A DNA stretch of 64,000 bases from Mesorhizobium loti R88b (GCF_013170845.1 NZ_CP033367.1:1426001-1490000), one strand, 5' to 3'. Positions 9,963 to 19,519 are shown, numbered from the stretch's first letter. Translations and numbers: made by a program. Notes: generated by a model not told the origin, from the letters alone.

Positions 9963-10814
9963 TTATTGCCGACGCACTTCCGGTGCCGGTGCTTCCGGCG
10001 GTGGCAGGGGGATCGATATGCCTTCGCTATCGAACTCCTGCTTGGCGCGCTTGGTGAGATCGGTCTGGGTGGCGAAGAAATCGGCTGATGACGTCCAGTA
10101 GCGCAAGGTGATCGACACGGTGCTGTCGCCCAATGTCGCGACGAAGGCGATCGGTGCCGGCTCCCGCTTCACTCGGCGTTCAGCGCCGGCAATGGCAAGC
10201 AATGTCTTCTGGGCGCCATCGATGTCGTTCCACGAGCCGATGCTCAAGCTGATGTCGGCGCGGCGCACGCCGTTGCGCGAGAAATTGCGCACCGGCTGGT
10301 TCCACAGCGTCGAATTGGGCGCCAGGATGTAGATGCCGTCGGCGGCCCTGAGCTTGGTGGCGAACAGGCCGATTTCCTCGATCGAGCCTGATATGGAGCC
10401 AACCTCGACGGATTCGCCGATGCGGAACGGCCGCAGCGCCAGCAGCATGATGCCGGCGGCGATGTTCTGCAGCGTGCCTTGCAGCGCCAGGCCGATGGCG
10501 AGGCCAATGGCGCCGATCGCCGCGATGATCGAGGCCGTCTGCACGCCGAACTGGCCAAGAACCATGATGACGACCAGCACCAGAATGGCGTAGCGGACGA
10601 TCTTGGAGAAGAAATGCCGCAATGTCTGGTCGAAACCGTGGATGTGACCGAGACCGGCGAAGATGGATCGCTCGGCAAGTCCCGCGACGATGTAGCCGGC
10701 GACCAGCAGGATGACGGCACCAATAGCCGAAAAGGAATACGAAACGATCAGCGTGCTGAGCTGGGCGAGGCTGGCCTGGATGGTGAGAAGGGCATTTTGC
10801 GGGTCGATCGGCAT
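9963..10814 (-). CDS. Small-conductance mechanosensitive channel, MscS family
   Basis: 283 residues, close to E. coli MscS length. There are three membrane segments before residue about 125. The pore-lining TM3 GAIGLAIGLALQGTLQNIAAGIMLLALRPF has the alternating Gly/Ala pattern of MscS, followed by the beta domain FRIGESVEVGSISGSIEEIGLFATKLRAADG. Opens on membrane tension to release solutes after hypo-osmotic shock. The only minus-strand gene between nadD and rsfS; it ends against the MFS gene. Confidence 0.93.
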   Translation of the reverse strand: MPIDPQNALLTIQASLAQLSTLIVSYSFSAIGAVILLVAGYIVAGLAERSIFAGLGHIHGFDQTLRHFFSKIVRYAILVLVVIMVLGQFGVQTASIIAAIGAIGLAIGLALQGTLQNIAAGIMLLALRPFRIGESVEVGSISGSIEEIGLFATKLRAADGIYILAPNSTLWNQPVRNFSRNGVRRADISLSIGSWNDIDGAQKTLLAIAGAERRVKREPAPIAFVATLGDSTVSITLRYWTSSADFFATQTDLTKRAKQEFDSEGISIPLPPPEAPAPEVRRQ

Positions 10815-11056
10815 GAAGCAATTCCGGTTGGTCGATGAGCCGATAACCCATGCGGGCGGCCTGAGTTCCGATCTTTTCGGGGTTGCGCCGGAACCACAGG
10901 ACCAACAAGACGTTCGAGCGTCGCGGAGTGCCGTCTTGAAACTGTCAGGGAACTCTGCCTATCTAAGAGGTGTCACCTGCTTTTGGGGGTGATTTGGTTG
11001 TTCTTGCTGCGAAAGGAAATACACTGAGAACAGCACTGCGGAAGAAGGCCGATATC

Positions 11057-11434
11057 ATGCCTTCGCCGGCCAGGATCAGCGTAGACGACGCCGTGTCCCG
11101 TGCCATCAAGACAGTCCTTGCCAGTCTGGAAGACTCCAAGGCCGAAAATATTGTCTCAATCGACATTCAGGGGAAATCGAGCCTCGGCGACTATATGGTT
11201 GTCGCGTCGGGCCGATCGCACCGTCATGTCTCGGCTGTCGCCGACCATCTCCTCAAGGCGCTCAAGGATGCCGGTCTCGGCACGGCGCGCGTCGAGGGGC
11301 TGTCCGGTGCTGACTGGGTCCTGATCGATTCAGGCGATATCATCGTCCATGTCTTCCGCCCCGAAGTCCGCGAATTCTACAATCTCGAAAAGATGTGGCA
11401 GGCGCCGGATCTCGAGGAAGAGACCCTTCACTAA
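11057..11434 (+). CDS. rsfS: Ribosome silencing factor RsfS (YbeB/Iojap)
   Basis: 125 residues. Binds L14 and blocks subunit joining during starvation. Signature: SLGDYMVVASGRSHRHVSAVADHL and DWVLIDSGDIIVHVFRPEVREFYNLEKMW. The ATG at 11057 has AAGAAGG upstream and gives the family length; an in-frame GTG at 10970 would add 29 residues with no family support. Followed by rlmH after a small palindromic repeat. Confidence 0.96.
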   Translation: MPSPARISVDDAVSRAIKTVLASLEDSKAENIVSIDIQGKSSLGDYMVVASGRSHRHVSAVADHLLKALKDAGLGTARVEGLSGADWVLIDSGDIIVHVFRPEVREFYNLEKMWQAPDLEEETLH

Positions 11435-11442
11435 GCTGCTTT

Positions 11443-11485
11443 GTGTCGTTGCCCAAAATCGGATTTCAGCTTTGGGTGACATGCA
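11443..11485. repeat. Palindromic repeat between rsfS and rlmH
   Basis: GTGTCG..CCCAAA (11443-11457) faces TTTGGGTGACATGCAC (11471-11485). The same TGTCG-CCCAAAA / TTTTGGG-CGACATG arm pattern recurs downstream of rlmH at 12083-12128, so rlmH is bracketed by two members of one family. Typical of rhizobial intergenic palindromes. Confidence 0.6.
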
Positions 11486-11506
11486 CGAACGGCTTATAGA
11501 GGCGGG

Positions 11507-11989
11507 ATGAAGATTTCAGTTCATGCCGTGGGCCGGATGAAAGCCGGCCCCGAGCGGGAGTTGGCCGACCGCTATTTCGAGCGCTTCGCCAAGAGCGGGC
11601 CTGCGGTCGGGCTCGAATTCGCCGGAATTACCGAGATCGCCGAGGGCCGGGCGCAGAGCGCCGGTGAGCGCCAGCGTGACGAGAGCTCCAGGCTGCAGGC
11701 GCAGTTGCAGCCCGGCACGGCGCTGATCCTGCTCGATGAGCGCGGCAAGAGCCTTTCCTCGCAGGATTTCGCCAATCGAATCGGGCAGTTGCGCGACGGC
11801 GGCCGCAAGGCCCTGGTGCTTGCCATAGGCGGCGCGGACGGTCATGATCCGTCGCTGCGTGACCAGGCCGAACTGGTGCTGTCGTTCGGCGCGCTGACCT
11901 GGCCGCATCAGCTGGTGCGGGTGATGCTGGGCGAACAACTCTACAGGGTGGCGACGATCCTCTCCGGCCACCCCTATCATCGCGCGTGA
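11507..11989 (+). CDS. rlmH: 23S rRNA (pseudouridine1915-N3)-methyltransferase
   Basis: 160 residues, normal length. SPOUT-class methyltransferase. The SAM-binding trefoil knot is visible in LILLDERGKSLSSQDFA, VLAIGGADGHDPSLRDQAELVLSFGALTWPHQLVRVMLGEQLYRVATILSGHPYHRA. The last segment, including the C-terminal YHR, is essentially invariant in RlmH. Acts on assembled 70S ribosomes. Lies 72 bases after rsfS, the usual pairing. Confidence 0.98.
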   Translation: MKISVHAVGRMKAGPERELADRYFERFAKSGPAVGLEFAGITEIAEGRAQSAGERQRDESSRLQAQLQPGTALILLDERGKSLSSQDFANRIGQLRDGGRKALVLAIGGADGHDPSLRDQAELVLSFGALTWPHQLVRVMLGEQLYRVATILSGHPYHRA

Positions 11990-12082
11990 GCCTGCCGCTA
12001 CAGTTGCCGCCAGCCGTGATTCGTTGCCTGTTGCCCGGATTTCCGCCCCAATGCCGCGCAAGATCGAAATCTCTGGTTTTTG

Positions 12083-12128
12083 TGCATGTCGTTTTCCCAA
12101 AACCGGGGACCATTTTGGGCGACATGCA
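12083..12128. repeat. Palindromic repeat after rlmH
   Basis: TGTGCATGTCG with CCCAAAA (12096-12102) and TTTTGGG (12113-12119) continuing into CGACATGCA to 12128. Related to 11443-11485 in both arm sequences. No T-run, so not a classical terminator. Confidence 0.65.
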
Positions 12129-12195
12129 TTCGGGGCGGGCTCTTCAAACATGGTTGATGGTTCGTTAACGATGCCGCGGATAGAGTCGATGGCGA

Positions 12196-13542
12196 ATGTC
12201 TGAAGGCTGGAAACCGACACCGGGCTCACCAAGTAGCTCCTGGCGCGCGCGCTGCGGCATCGCGGCCGCGGCGATCCTTTTGTCGTTCCATGCAACGCGG
12301 GCCGAGAACACGCTCGACATGGCGCCCGATCCGGACCAGAGCCGCGCCGAATATGAACAGGTCTCCAAGGAAATAACGCTGTCGTCGGAACGGCTGGCTA
12401 AGCTTGCCGCCGATATCGCCGCGGTCAAGAAGGACCATGCCTCGATCACCGCCGCGCTGATCCAGTCGGCAATGACCGAGCAGAAGCTTGGCCAGGACAT
12501 CGAGGACATCGGCGCCAAGCTGGAGGGGCTGAAGGGCCAGCAACAGAAGATTCGCGCCTCGCTTGTGGCGCGCCGCGACGTGCTGGCCGAAGTGCTGGGC
12601 GCGCTGCAGCGCATGGGGCTCAACCCGCCGCCGGCGATCCTGGTCAAGCCGGAGGACGCGCTGTCGTCGGTGCGCAGCGCCATCCTGCTCGGCGCCGTGG
12701 TGCCGGAATTGCGCCAGCAGACCGATAGCCTTCTGGCCGACCTCAAGGAACAGACCCGGGTGACGGCCTCGATCGAGGCCGAACGGGCGCGGCTGACGGA
12801 CGCGGTCGGCGAACAGACAGCGGAAAAGAAGCGGCTCGGCATGCTGCTGGAAGCCAAGCAGAAGCTCGAGGCCGATACGCAGGCGCAAATGGCGGCAGAA
12901 CAGCAGCGTTCCGAGCAGCTGGCGGCCAAGGCCTCCAGCCTGAAGGATCTGATCGCGTCGCTCGAAGCGCAGGCCGACAAGACCCGCAAGGCCGCGGACG
13001 CCGCAAAGGCGGCCTCGGCCGGGGGTGACAAGACGGATGGCGACACAACGGCATCGCTGGCATCCCTGCCGGTCCCCGAAGGCAACCAGCTCACCGCGAC
13101 AGCGCCCTTTTCAGCGCTGCAGGGGCAGATCGCACTGCCGGTCACTGGTCGAATCAAACGCCGGTTTGGCGCCGATGATGGTAACGGCGCGGTGATGCTT
13201 GGAGACATGCTTGCGACACAATCGGGAGCCATCGTCACCGCTCCGGCGGATGGGAATGTGCTTTATGCGGGGCCGTTTCGCTCTTATGGTCAACTCTTGA
13301 TCCTCAACGCTGGCGACGGCTATCATGTCGTTTTGGCGGGGATGAGCAGAATCAGTGTCGTGACCGGCCAGTCGGTGCTCGCAGGAGAGCCGGTCGGCGC
13401 GATGGGAGAGGCCCGGGTGGCTAGCACCTCGGTTTCGAAGAATGGAAATGCCACGCCGGAACTCTATGTCGAGTTCCGCAAGGATGGAAAACCCGTCGAT
13501 CCGGCCCCATGGTGGGCGGACCGTTTTTCTGGAAGGACGTGA
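12196..13542 (+). CDS. EnvC-like murein hydrolase activator (degenerate M23/LytM)
   Basis: 448 residues. An N-terminal signal sequence (AAAAILLSFHATRA, cleavage near 36) is followed by a long coiled coil at about 45-280, rich in Glu/Ala/Leu/Gln, and a LytM domain at about 305-445. The LytM zinc ligands are largely missing: the region GYHVVLAGMSRISVVTGQSVLAGEPVG keeps only one His where active enzymes have HxH. That is as in EnvC/NlpD activators, which switch on amidases at the division site rather than cut murein. One base separates it from ctpA. Confidence 0.9.
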   Translation: MSEGWKPTPGSPSSSWRARCGIAAAAILLSFHATRAENTLDMAPDPDQSRAEYEQVSKEITLSSERLAKLAADIAAVKKDHASITAALIQSAMTEQKLGQDIEDIGAKLEGLKGQQQKIRASLVARRDVLAEVLGALQRMGLNPPPAILVKPEDALSSVRSAILLGAVVPELRQQTDSLLADLKEQTRVTASIEAERARLTDAVGEQTAEKKRLGMLLEAKQKLEADTQAQMAAEQQRSEQLAAKASSLKDLIASLEAQADKTRKAADAAKAASAGGDKTDGDTTASLASLPVPEGNQLTATAPFSALQGQIALPVTGRIKRRFGADDGNGAVMLGDMLATQSGAIVTAPADGNVLYAGPFRSYGQLLILNAGDGYHVVLAGMSRISVVTGQSVLAGEPVGAMGEARVASTSVSKNGNATPELYVEFRKDGKPVDPAPWWADRFSGRT

Positions 13543-13543
13543 A

Positions 13544-14875
13544 ATGATGCGGAAACTGTCGCTTCTGTTTGCCGGTGCGCTGATGGGCGCGTCCGCCATG
13601 AGCCTTGTCTATGGCGCTCCTGGCGCGTCGGCGAACGCTGCGGGGTCGGAGACCTACAAGCAACTGGCGATCTTCGGCGACATCTTCGAGCGGGTGCGGG
13701 CACAGTATGTCACGCCGCCCGACGACAAGTCGCTGGTCGAGAACGCCATCAACGGCATGTTGTCCTCGCTTGACCCGCACTCCTCCTACATGAATGCCGA
13801 ACAGGCGCAGGACATGCGCGTCCAGACCAAGGGTGAGTTCGGCGGCCTCGGCATCGAGGTCACCATGGAGAACGACCTGGTCAAGGTGATCACGCCGATC
13901 GACGACACTCCGGCGGCCAAGGCCGGTGTGCTGGCCGGCGACTATATCGCCAAGATCGACGGTGAAGAGGTTCGCGGCCTGACGCTCAACGACGCGGTCG
14001 AGAAGATGCGCGGCCTGGTCAACACGCCGATCAAGCTCACCATCCTGCGCCAGGGCGCCGACAAGCCGATCGAGCTGACGGTGGTGCGCGACATCATCAA
14101 GGTCAAGGCGGTCAAGTTCCGGGTCGAGAACGACATCGGCTACATGAAGATCACCTCCTTCACCGAAAAGACCTATGACGACCTCGAGAATGCCATCGAC
14201 ACCATCAAGAAGCAGGTGCCGGACGACAAGCTCAAGGGCTATGTGCTCGACCTGCGCCTCAATCCGGGTGGCTTGCTCGACCAGGCGGTGAGCGTATCCG
14301 ACGCCTTCCTCAAGCGCGGCGAGATCGTCTCGACGCGTGGCCGCGATCCGAAGGACGTCACCCGCTTCGACGCCAAGCCGAAGCAGGTCGACGACGTCAA
14401 CGGCAAGCCGATCATCGTGCTCGTCAATGGCGGCTCGGCCAGTGCGTCCGAAATCGTCGCCGGCGCGCTGCAGGATCTGCGCCGCGTCACGGTGGTCGGC
14501 ACGCAGTCCTTCGGCAAGGGTTCGGTGCAGACCATCATTCCGCTCGGCGAGAATGGTGCGCTGCGGCTGACGACGGCGCTCTATTACACGCCGTCGGGCA
14601 AGTCGATCCAGGGCAAGGGCATCACGCCCGACATCAAGGTCGACCAGCCGCTGCCGCCGGAACTGCAGGGCAGGGATTTGACCCGCGGCGAGTCGGACCT
14701 CAAGGGCCACATCAAGGGCGCCGACGAGAGCTCGACCGGCTCCGGCTCGGCAGCCTATGTGCCGCCGGATCCGAAGGACGATCTGCAGCTTATCTTCGCC
14801 GAGCAGCTGCTGCGCGGGCAGAAGACCGATCCGGCCTTCCCGCCCAATCCGGACAAGGCCGTGCTCAACCAGTAA
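13544..14875 (+). CDS. ctpA: Carboxyl-terminal processing protease CtpA (S41)
   Basis: 443 residues. Signal peptide 1-31, N-terminal helical segment, PDZ domain about 95-180 (GEFGGLGIEVTMENDLVKVI), then the S41 protease domain. The catalytic Ser is S300 within NGGSASASEIVAGAL and the Lys is K325 in SFGKGS, 25 residues apart as in Tsp/CtpB. The ATG at 13544 follows the EnvC stop and a GGAAGG site; an earlier in-frame start inside envC is not needed. Periplasmic; in rhizobia and Brucella it is linked to envelope integrity. Confidence 0.96.
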   Translation: MMRKLSLLFAGALMGASAMSLVYGAPGASANAAGSETYKQLAIFGDIFERVRAQYVTPPDDKSLVENAINGMLSSLDPHSSYMNAEQAQDMRVQTKGEFGGLGIEVTMENDLVKVITPIDDTPAAKAGVLAGDYIAKIDGEEVRGLTLNDAVEKMRGLVNTPIKLTILRQGADKPIELTVVRDIIKVKAVKFRVENDIGYMKITSFTEKTYDDLENAIDTIKKQVPDDKLKGYVLDLRLNPGGLLDQAVSVSDAFLKRGEIVSTRGRDPKDVTRFDAKPKQVDDVNGKPIIVLVNGGSASASEIVAGALQDLRRVTVVGTQSFGKGSVQTIIPLGENGALRLTTALYYTPSGKSIQGKGITPDIKVDQPLPPELQGRDLTRGESDLKGHIKGADESSTGSGSAAYVPPDPKDDLQLIFAEQLLRGQKTDPAFPPNPDKAVLNQ

Positions 14876-14966
14876 GGGCCAGTCTGGCCGGCTGAACGAA
14901 GCAATGCGATGCTGCCGGGACCGAAAGGTTCCGGCAGTTTGATTCGGGGGCAGGCGAGGCCCCGAG

Positions 14967-16181
14967 ATGCGGCGCCAGGGTGCGCCCCGGGGACAGGGCT
15001 TGGCTGATATCGGCAAGGACATCGAGCGCCCGCTTGGACAGACCGTCCGGGCGCCGCGTGCTGCCCGTAAGGTGAGCACCGGCGCGATCGCTACGGCCGT
15101 TGTCATTCTGGCCGTGGTCGGCATTTCCGGGGCGATCGCGCTCAGGGAAAAGCCGTTTCGCAAGCCGCAAGAGGTCGCCGTCTCGACGCCGAAAGTGACT
15201 GCGGCGGCCGAGCCCGCTGCCGCGCCATCGGCTTTGGCTCCGGTCGCGGGGCCAAAGGTCGGAACGCCAACCAAGACCGGTGGTCCACAGATCATCCATG
15301 TGCGGAAGGAGGAGGGCGATGGTCCTCCGCAGGCGGCCATCGTCATTCGCGATCCGTCTGCTGTCGGGCAGAACCTGAAGATCGCGCATCTTCCCGACAA
15401 GGCGCTGATCGAAGCCAGCGACACCGGACCTTTGCCGATGCGCTCCGCCGACGGAAGGCGGCCGTTCGATGTCTATGCGCGGCCCTGGTCCGGCGCGCGC
15501 GGCGCGCGCGTAGCGATCGTCATCGGCGGCTTGGCCGTGTCGCAGACCGGTACCCAGGCGGCCATCGCCAGGTTGCCGCCGGAAGTGACGCTGGCCTTCG
15601 CGCCGCAAGGCAACAGCATCGGCCGCTGGATGCAGGCCGCCAGGCAGGGCGGCCATGAGATTGTCATGCAGGTGCCGCTCGAACCGTTCGACTATCCCAA
15701 CGTCAACCCCGGCCGCAACACGCTGACCGTGGCGGCGAGCGCCGACGAGAACATCAAAAACCTGCACTGGGCGCTGTCGCGGACGACAAACTATACCGGT
15801 GTCATGAATTATATGGGCGCGCGCTTTTCCGCCGACACGGCGGCGATGGAGCCGTTCATGGCCGAGCTCGGCAAACGGGGTCTCGCCTATATTGACGACG
15901 GCTCGTCGGCGCGCAGCCTGGCACCCGATCTGGCGCTGAAGGACGGTGTGCCCTTCGTCGCCGGCGACATGGCGATCGACGCGGTGCAGGATCGCGGCGC
16001 CATCCTGAAGAAACTGGACAGTCTCGAAGCCACCGCGCGGGCCAAAGGCTCTGCCGTCGGCATCGGCTCGGCCTTCGACCTGACGGTCGACACCGTGACG
16101 TCGTGGATCGCCGAGGCCAAGAAGCGCGGCATCGAGATCGTGCCGATTTCAGCGGTGGCGATCGATCCGCAAAAAGGCTAA
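14967..16181 (+). CDS. Divergent polysaccharide deacetylase, YibQ family
   Basis: 404 residues. A cytoplasmic basic N-terminus, one membrane segment (about 40-58, AIATAVVILAVVGISGAIAL), a Pro/Ala-rich linker to about 130, then the deacetylase-like barrel (VAIVIGGLAVSQTGTQAAI, LPPEVTLAFAPQGNSIGRWMQAARQGGHEIVMQVPLEPFDYP, GVMNYMGARFSADTAAMEPFMAELGKRGLAYIDDGS). This matches the family next to envC and ctpA in many proteobacteria and supports an envelope function. Some catalytic positions of true NodB-type enzymes are changed, so activity is uncertain. Confidence 0.88.
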   Translation: MRRQGAPRGQGLADIGKDIERPLGQTVRAPRAARKVSTGAIATAVVILAVVGISGAIALREKPFRKPQEVAVSTPKVTAAAEPAAAPSALAPVAGPKVGTPTKTGGPQIIHVRKEEGDGPPQAAIVIRDPSAVGQNLKIAHLPDKALIEASDTGPLPMRSADGRRPFDVYARPWSGARGARVAIVIGGLAVSQTGTQAAIARLPPEVTLAFAPQGNSIGRWMQAARQGGHEIVMQVPLEPFDYPNVNPGRNTLTVAASADENIKNLHWALSRTTNYTGVMNYMGARFSADTAAMEPFMAELGKRGLAYIDDGSSARSLAPDLALKDGVPFVAGDMAIDAVQDRGAILKKLDSLEATARAKGSAVGIGSAFDLTVDTVTSWIAEAKKRGIEIVPISAVAIDPQKG

Positions 16182-16189
16182 CAGCCGTC

Positions 16190-16316
16190 TTGATAATTCT
16201 ACTCCGGCGGGCATCTGGCGACGTTTTCTGCGCTTCCGGTGCTCACGTACTTTAAGTACGCTCCGCTCCGGTTCTCGAAACCGCTCGCCACCTGCCTCAC
16301 CGGAGCGAATTCTCAA
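16190..16316. repeat. Palindromic intergenic element, copy 2
   Basis: Shares the identical 57-base core (16224-16280) with copy 1, but its outer arms are different and still pair with each other (TGATAATTCTACTCCGGCGG with CACCGGAGCGAATTCTCA). That indicates arms conserved as structure rather than sequence. It lies 5' of rppH and supplies an open frame that could be mistaken for an rppH N-terminus. Confidence 0.82.
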
Positions 16317-16337
16317 AACGGCTGGACCCCATCACTC

Positions 16338-16853
16338 ATGGCCAAAAAGATCGATCGTGAAACGCTGCCTTATCGCCCCTGTGTCGGGCTGGTGATCCTC
16401 AACGCCGAGGGCCTGGTCTGGGTCGGGCATCGCATTGCCGAACCCGATAGCGAATTCGCCGGCACGACGCAGCTCTGGCAGATGCCGCAAGGCGGCATCG
16501 ACAAGGGCGAGGAGCCGCTGCAGGCGGCCGAGCGGGAGCTCTACGAGGAGACCGGCATGCGCAGCGTGTCGTTGCTCGCCGAAGCGCCGGACTGGATCAA
16601 CTATGATCTGCCGGACGACCTCGTCGGCATCGCCTTCACGGGCCGATATCGCGGCCAGACGCAGAAATGGTTTGCCTTCCGCTTCCATGGCGATGCCAGT
16701 GAGATCCAGATCAACCCGCCGCCGGGCGGCCACACCGCCGAATTCGACGAATGGTCATGGCGGCCGATGCAAGATCTGCCCGACCTGATCGTGCCATTCA
16801 AGCGCAAGGTCTACGAAGAGGTGGTGGCGGCGTTCAGTTATCTGACCCGATAG
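16338..16853 (+). CDS. rppH: RNA pyrophosphohydrolase (Nudix)
   Basis: 171 residues. The Nudix box is at residues 52-74 ([22 protein letters not shown]), with [22 protein letters not shown] upstream and [29 protein letters not shown] downstream, the RppH/IalA arrangement. It removes pyrophosphate from 5'-triphosphate RNA to start mRNA decay; in Brucella/Bartonella relatives it is called invasion-associated IalA. The ATG at 16338 begins the conserved [14 protein letters not shown]; the frame upstream is repeat DNA and is not included. Confidence 0.96.
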   Translation: MAKKIDRETLPYRPCVGLVILNAEGLVWVGHRIAEPDSEFAGTTQLWQMPQGGIDKGEEPLQAAERELYEETGMRSVSLLAEAPDWINYDLPDDLVGIAFTGRYRGQTQKWFAFRFHGDASEIQINPPPGGHTAEFDEWSWRPMQDLPDLIVPFKRKVYEEVVAAFSYLTR

Positions 16854-16920
16854 AGACCCTGGCCGAGGTTGCCGCGCCGGTGCGCTGGTCGTATTGATGG
16901 CTGGTGCAACGAGGGTCGCC

Positions 16921-18066
16921 ATGAACGACGCCGTCAACCGGACTGCTGCGAACACCGTCACCCGTTGGCCGGTCAGCGATGCGGCGGCCGGGGCGATCCT
17001 GACCATCGATCTCGGCGCGATCCGTGAGAACTACCGGCGGCTGAAGGCAAAGCTGGCGGGCGCGCGCTGCGCCGGTGTGGTCAAGGCCAATGGCTACGGC
17101 CTTGGCGCGGCACAGGTGGCGGCGTTGCTGGCGAGCGAAGGCTGCGACATCTTCTTCGTCGCGCTGCTGGCCGAGGGCATCGATTTGCGCAGGGCGGTCG
17201 GGGCCGGCCCCGAGATTTACGTGCTGAACGGGCTGCCGCCTGGTTCCGAGCCGGAAGCGGTTGCGGCCGGGCTTTGCGTGGTCATCAACAGCGTCGGGCA
17301 ATTGAAGGCCTGGCGCGAGGCGGCCCGCAGCGCCGGCCGCGCATTGCCCGCCGCCATCCAGGCCGATAGCGGCATGTCGCGGCTCGGCATGGCGCCGGCG
17401 GAGGTCGAGGCGCTGGCCGGGGATGCCGGTGCTTTCGACGGCATCGACGTCAGATATGTGATGAGCCACCTTGCCTGCGCCGACGAGCCGCGCCATCCGG
17501 CCAATGAGCAGCAGCGGCTGGCGTTTGGGCGGCTGCGCGCCATGCTGCCCCGGGCGCCTGCCTCACTCGCCAACTCCTCCGGCATCTTTCTTGGCAAACC
17601 CTACCACTACGACCTCGCCCGCCCCGGTGCCGCACTCTATGGCATCAACCCGACGCCCAATGAGCCCAATCCGATGCTGCCCGTCGTGCGGCTGCAGGCC
17701 AAGGTGGCGCAGACGCGCAGCGTCGAAAAAGGCGCCGGCATCGGTTACGGCCATACCTACCATGCGCAGGGTCCGCTCAGCCTGGCGACGATTTCGTTCG
17801 GTTATGCGGATGGCTGGCTGCGCCGCTCCGCTTCGGCGGCCTGGTTCGAAGGTGCGCGTCTGCCTTTCCTCGGGCGCGTGTCGATGGATTCGATCATTCT
17901 CGACATTTCCGCCCTGCCGCCCGGCAGGCTGCGCGAGGGCGATCTGGTCGAGTTGCTGGGCCCTTCGCAGAGCGTCGACGATGCCGCTGGCCATGCCGGC
18001 ACGATCGGCTATGAAATCCTGGCCAGTCTCGGCTCTCGCTTTCACCGGCGCTACGTGAATGAGTAG
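16921..18066 (+). CDS. alr: Alanine racemase
   Basis: 381 residues, fold-type III PLP enzyme. LTIDLGAIRENYRRLK, then GVVKANGYGLGA with the PLP Lys at K55, and the C-terminal-domain Tyr in EKGAGIGYGHTYHAQGP; GRVSMDSIILDIS completes the pattern. Interconverts L- and D-alanine. The ATG at 16921 has GAGGG 5 bases upstream, better than the ATG at 16897. Pairing with a D-amino-acid dehydrogenase 100 bases downstream suggests a catabolic (DadX-like) role, though the murein-supplying role cannot be excluded. Confidence 0.95.
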   Translation: MNDAVNRTAANTVTRWPVSDAAAGAILTIDLGAIRENYRRLKAKLAGARCAGVVKANGYGLGAAQVAALLASEGCDIFFVALLAEGIDLRRAVGAGPEIYVLNGLPPGSEPEAVAAGLCVVINSVGQLKAWREAARSAGRALPAAIQADSGMSRLGMAPAEVEALAGDAGAFDGIDVRYVMSHLACADEPRHPANEQQRLAFGRLRAMLPRAPASLANSSGIFLGKPYHYDLARPGAALYGINPTPNEPNPMLPVVRLQAKVAQTRSVEKGAGIGYGHTYHAQGPLSLATISFGYADGWLRRSASAAWFEGARLPFLGRVSMDSIILDISALPPGRLREGDLVELLGPSQSVDDAAGHAGTIGYEILASLGSRFHRRYVNE

Positions 18067-18167
18067 CCCCTGGGAGTAGCCCTTGGGGCTAGCCCCTTGG
18101 CGGGCGCGGCAAAATCCGGCAGACATGGAACGATGTGGCCGATATCGGCGGCGTGGAGCGTGACGCG

Positions 18168-19424
18168 ATGAAGATCATGGTGCTGGGCGGTGGCGTCATC
18201 GGGGTGACCACGGCCTACTATCTCGCCGAGGCCGGCCACGAGGTGACTGTGCTCGACCGCCAGAAAGGCCCGGCGCTGGAAACCAGCTTCGCCAATGCCG
18301 GCGAGATTTCGCCCGGCTATGCCTCGCCCTGGGCCGGGCCTGGCATTCCGCTGAAGGCGATCAAATGGCTGTTGATGAAACATGGCCCGCTGGTGGTGCG
18401 GCCGGCTTTCGATCCGCATATGTGGACGTGGCTGGTCAAGATGCTGCGCAACTGCACCGCCGAGCGCTATGCGATCAACAAATCGCGCATGGTGCCGCTG
18501 GCCGAGTACAGCCGCGACACGCTGAAGGCGCTGCGCGAGGCGACCGGCATCAGCTATGACGAGCGGACCCAGGGCACGCTGCAGCTGTTTCGCACGCAAA
18601 AGCAGCTCGACGGCACCGGTGGCGACGTCGAGGTGCTGAAGAAATATGGCGTGCCTTACGAGATCCTCGACCAGGATGGCTGCATCGCGGCGGAGCCGGG
18701 GCTGGCCGGGGTGCGCGAGAAGTTCGTCGGGGGTCTGAGACTGCCGCATGACGAGACCGGCGACTGCAAGATGTTCACCGACAAATTGGCCGAACTCTGC
18801 GTGGCACGTGGCGTGAAGTTCGAATACGACACGACGATCTGGCGCATCACCCGCAGTCGTAACCGTGTTGCCAATCTCAGCACCAGCAAGGGTTTCAAGG
18901 CCTCCGAAGCCTATGTGATGGCGCTGGGCAGCTATTCGGCCGGCTTCATGCGCCGGATGAAACGGTCGATTCCGGTCTATCCGGTCAAGGGCTATTCGAT
19001 CACCGTGCCGGTCAAGGATGCCGCCCTGGCGCCGGTGTCGACCGTCATGGACGAAACCTACAAGGTGGCAATCACCCGCCTGGGCGACCGCATCCGCGTC
19101 GGCGGCACGGCCGAGATTTCCGGCTTCGACCTCAGGCTGCACGAATCGCGGCGGCGCACGCTCGAACATTCGGTCGGCGATCTCTTTCCGGGCTCCGGCG
19201 TCATGCGCGAGGCGACCTTCTGGTGCGGGCTGCGGCCGATGACGCCGGACGGGCCGCCGCTGATCGGTCGCACTGAGCTTTCCAACCTCTTCCTCAACAC
19301 AGGCCACGGCACGCTTGGCTGGACCATGGCCTGCGGCTCGGCCAAGGTGCTGGCCGACATCATGTCGAACAAGGTGCCCGATATCGACGCGCGCGCCCTG
19401 GCGCAGGAGCGCTACCTGAAATAA
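18168..19424 (+). CDS. dadA: D-amino acid dehydrogenase DadA
   Basis: 418 residues. The FAD-binding Rossmann start [31 protein letters not shown], then [15 protein letters not shown] segment [19 protein letters not shown] and the C-terminal [20 protein letters not shown], are all hallmark DadA. It oxidises D-alanine to pyruvate with electrons to quinone. The start is the ATG at 18168 with GGAG 9 bases upstream. Forms a D-alanine utilisation pair with alr. The 3' gap holds a palindromic repeat. Confidence 0.94.
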   Translation: MKIMVLGGGVIGVTTAYYLAEAGHEVTVLDRQKGPALETSFANAGEISPGYASPWAGPGIPLKAIKWLLMKHGPLVVRPAFDPHMWTWLVKMLRNCTAERYAINKSRMVPLAEYSRDTLKALREATGISYDERTQGTLQLFRTQKQLDGTGGDVEVLKKYGVPYEILDQDGCIAAEPGLAGVREKFVGGLRLPHDETGDCKMFTDKLAELCVARGVKFEYDTTIWRITRSRNRVANLSTSKGFKASEAYVMALGSYSAGFMRRMKRSIPVYPVKGYSITVPVKDAALAPVSTVMDETYKVAITRLGDRIRVGGTAEISGFDLRLHESRRRTLEHSVGDLFPGSGVMREATFWCGLRPMTPDGPPLIGRTELSNLFLNTGHGTLGWTMACGSAKVLADIMSNKVPDIDARALAQERYLK

Positions 19425-19444
19425 GCCGCTTCGTTCTCTTGGGT

Positions 19445-19519
19445 GGATGCGATTCCCAAGGGAAAGCGCTACGCGCTTTTCCCGGGAAAACCGCTTCACA
19501 CTTTTCCTGGAATTGCATC
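19445..19519. repeat. Palindromic repeat between dadA and PLD-like gene
   Basis: Outer arms GATGCGATTCC (19445-19455) and GGAATTGCATC (19509-19519); inner stem GGAAAGCGC / GCGCTTTTCC. The motif GATGCAATTCC..AAAGTGTGAAGCGGTTTTCC is one I know as a very frequent rhizobial intergenic palindrome. Its edge overlaps the stop codon of the minus-strand PLD-like gene by two bases. Confidence 0.75.
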
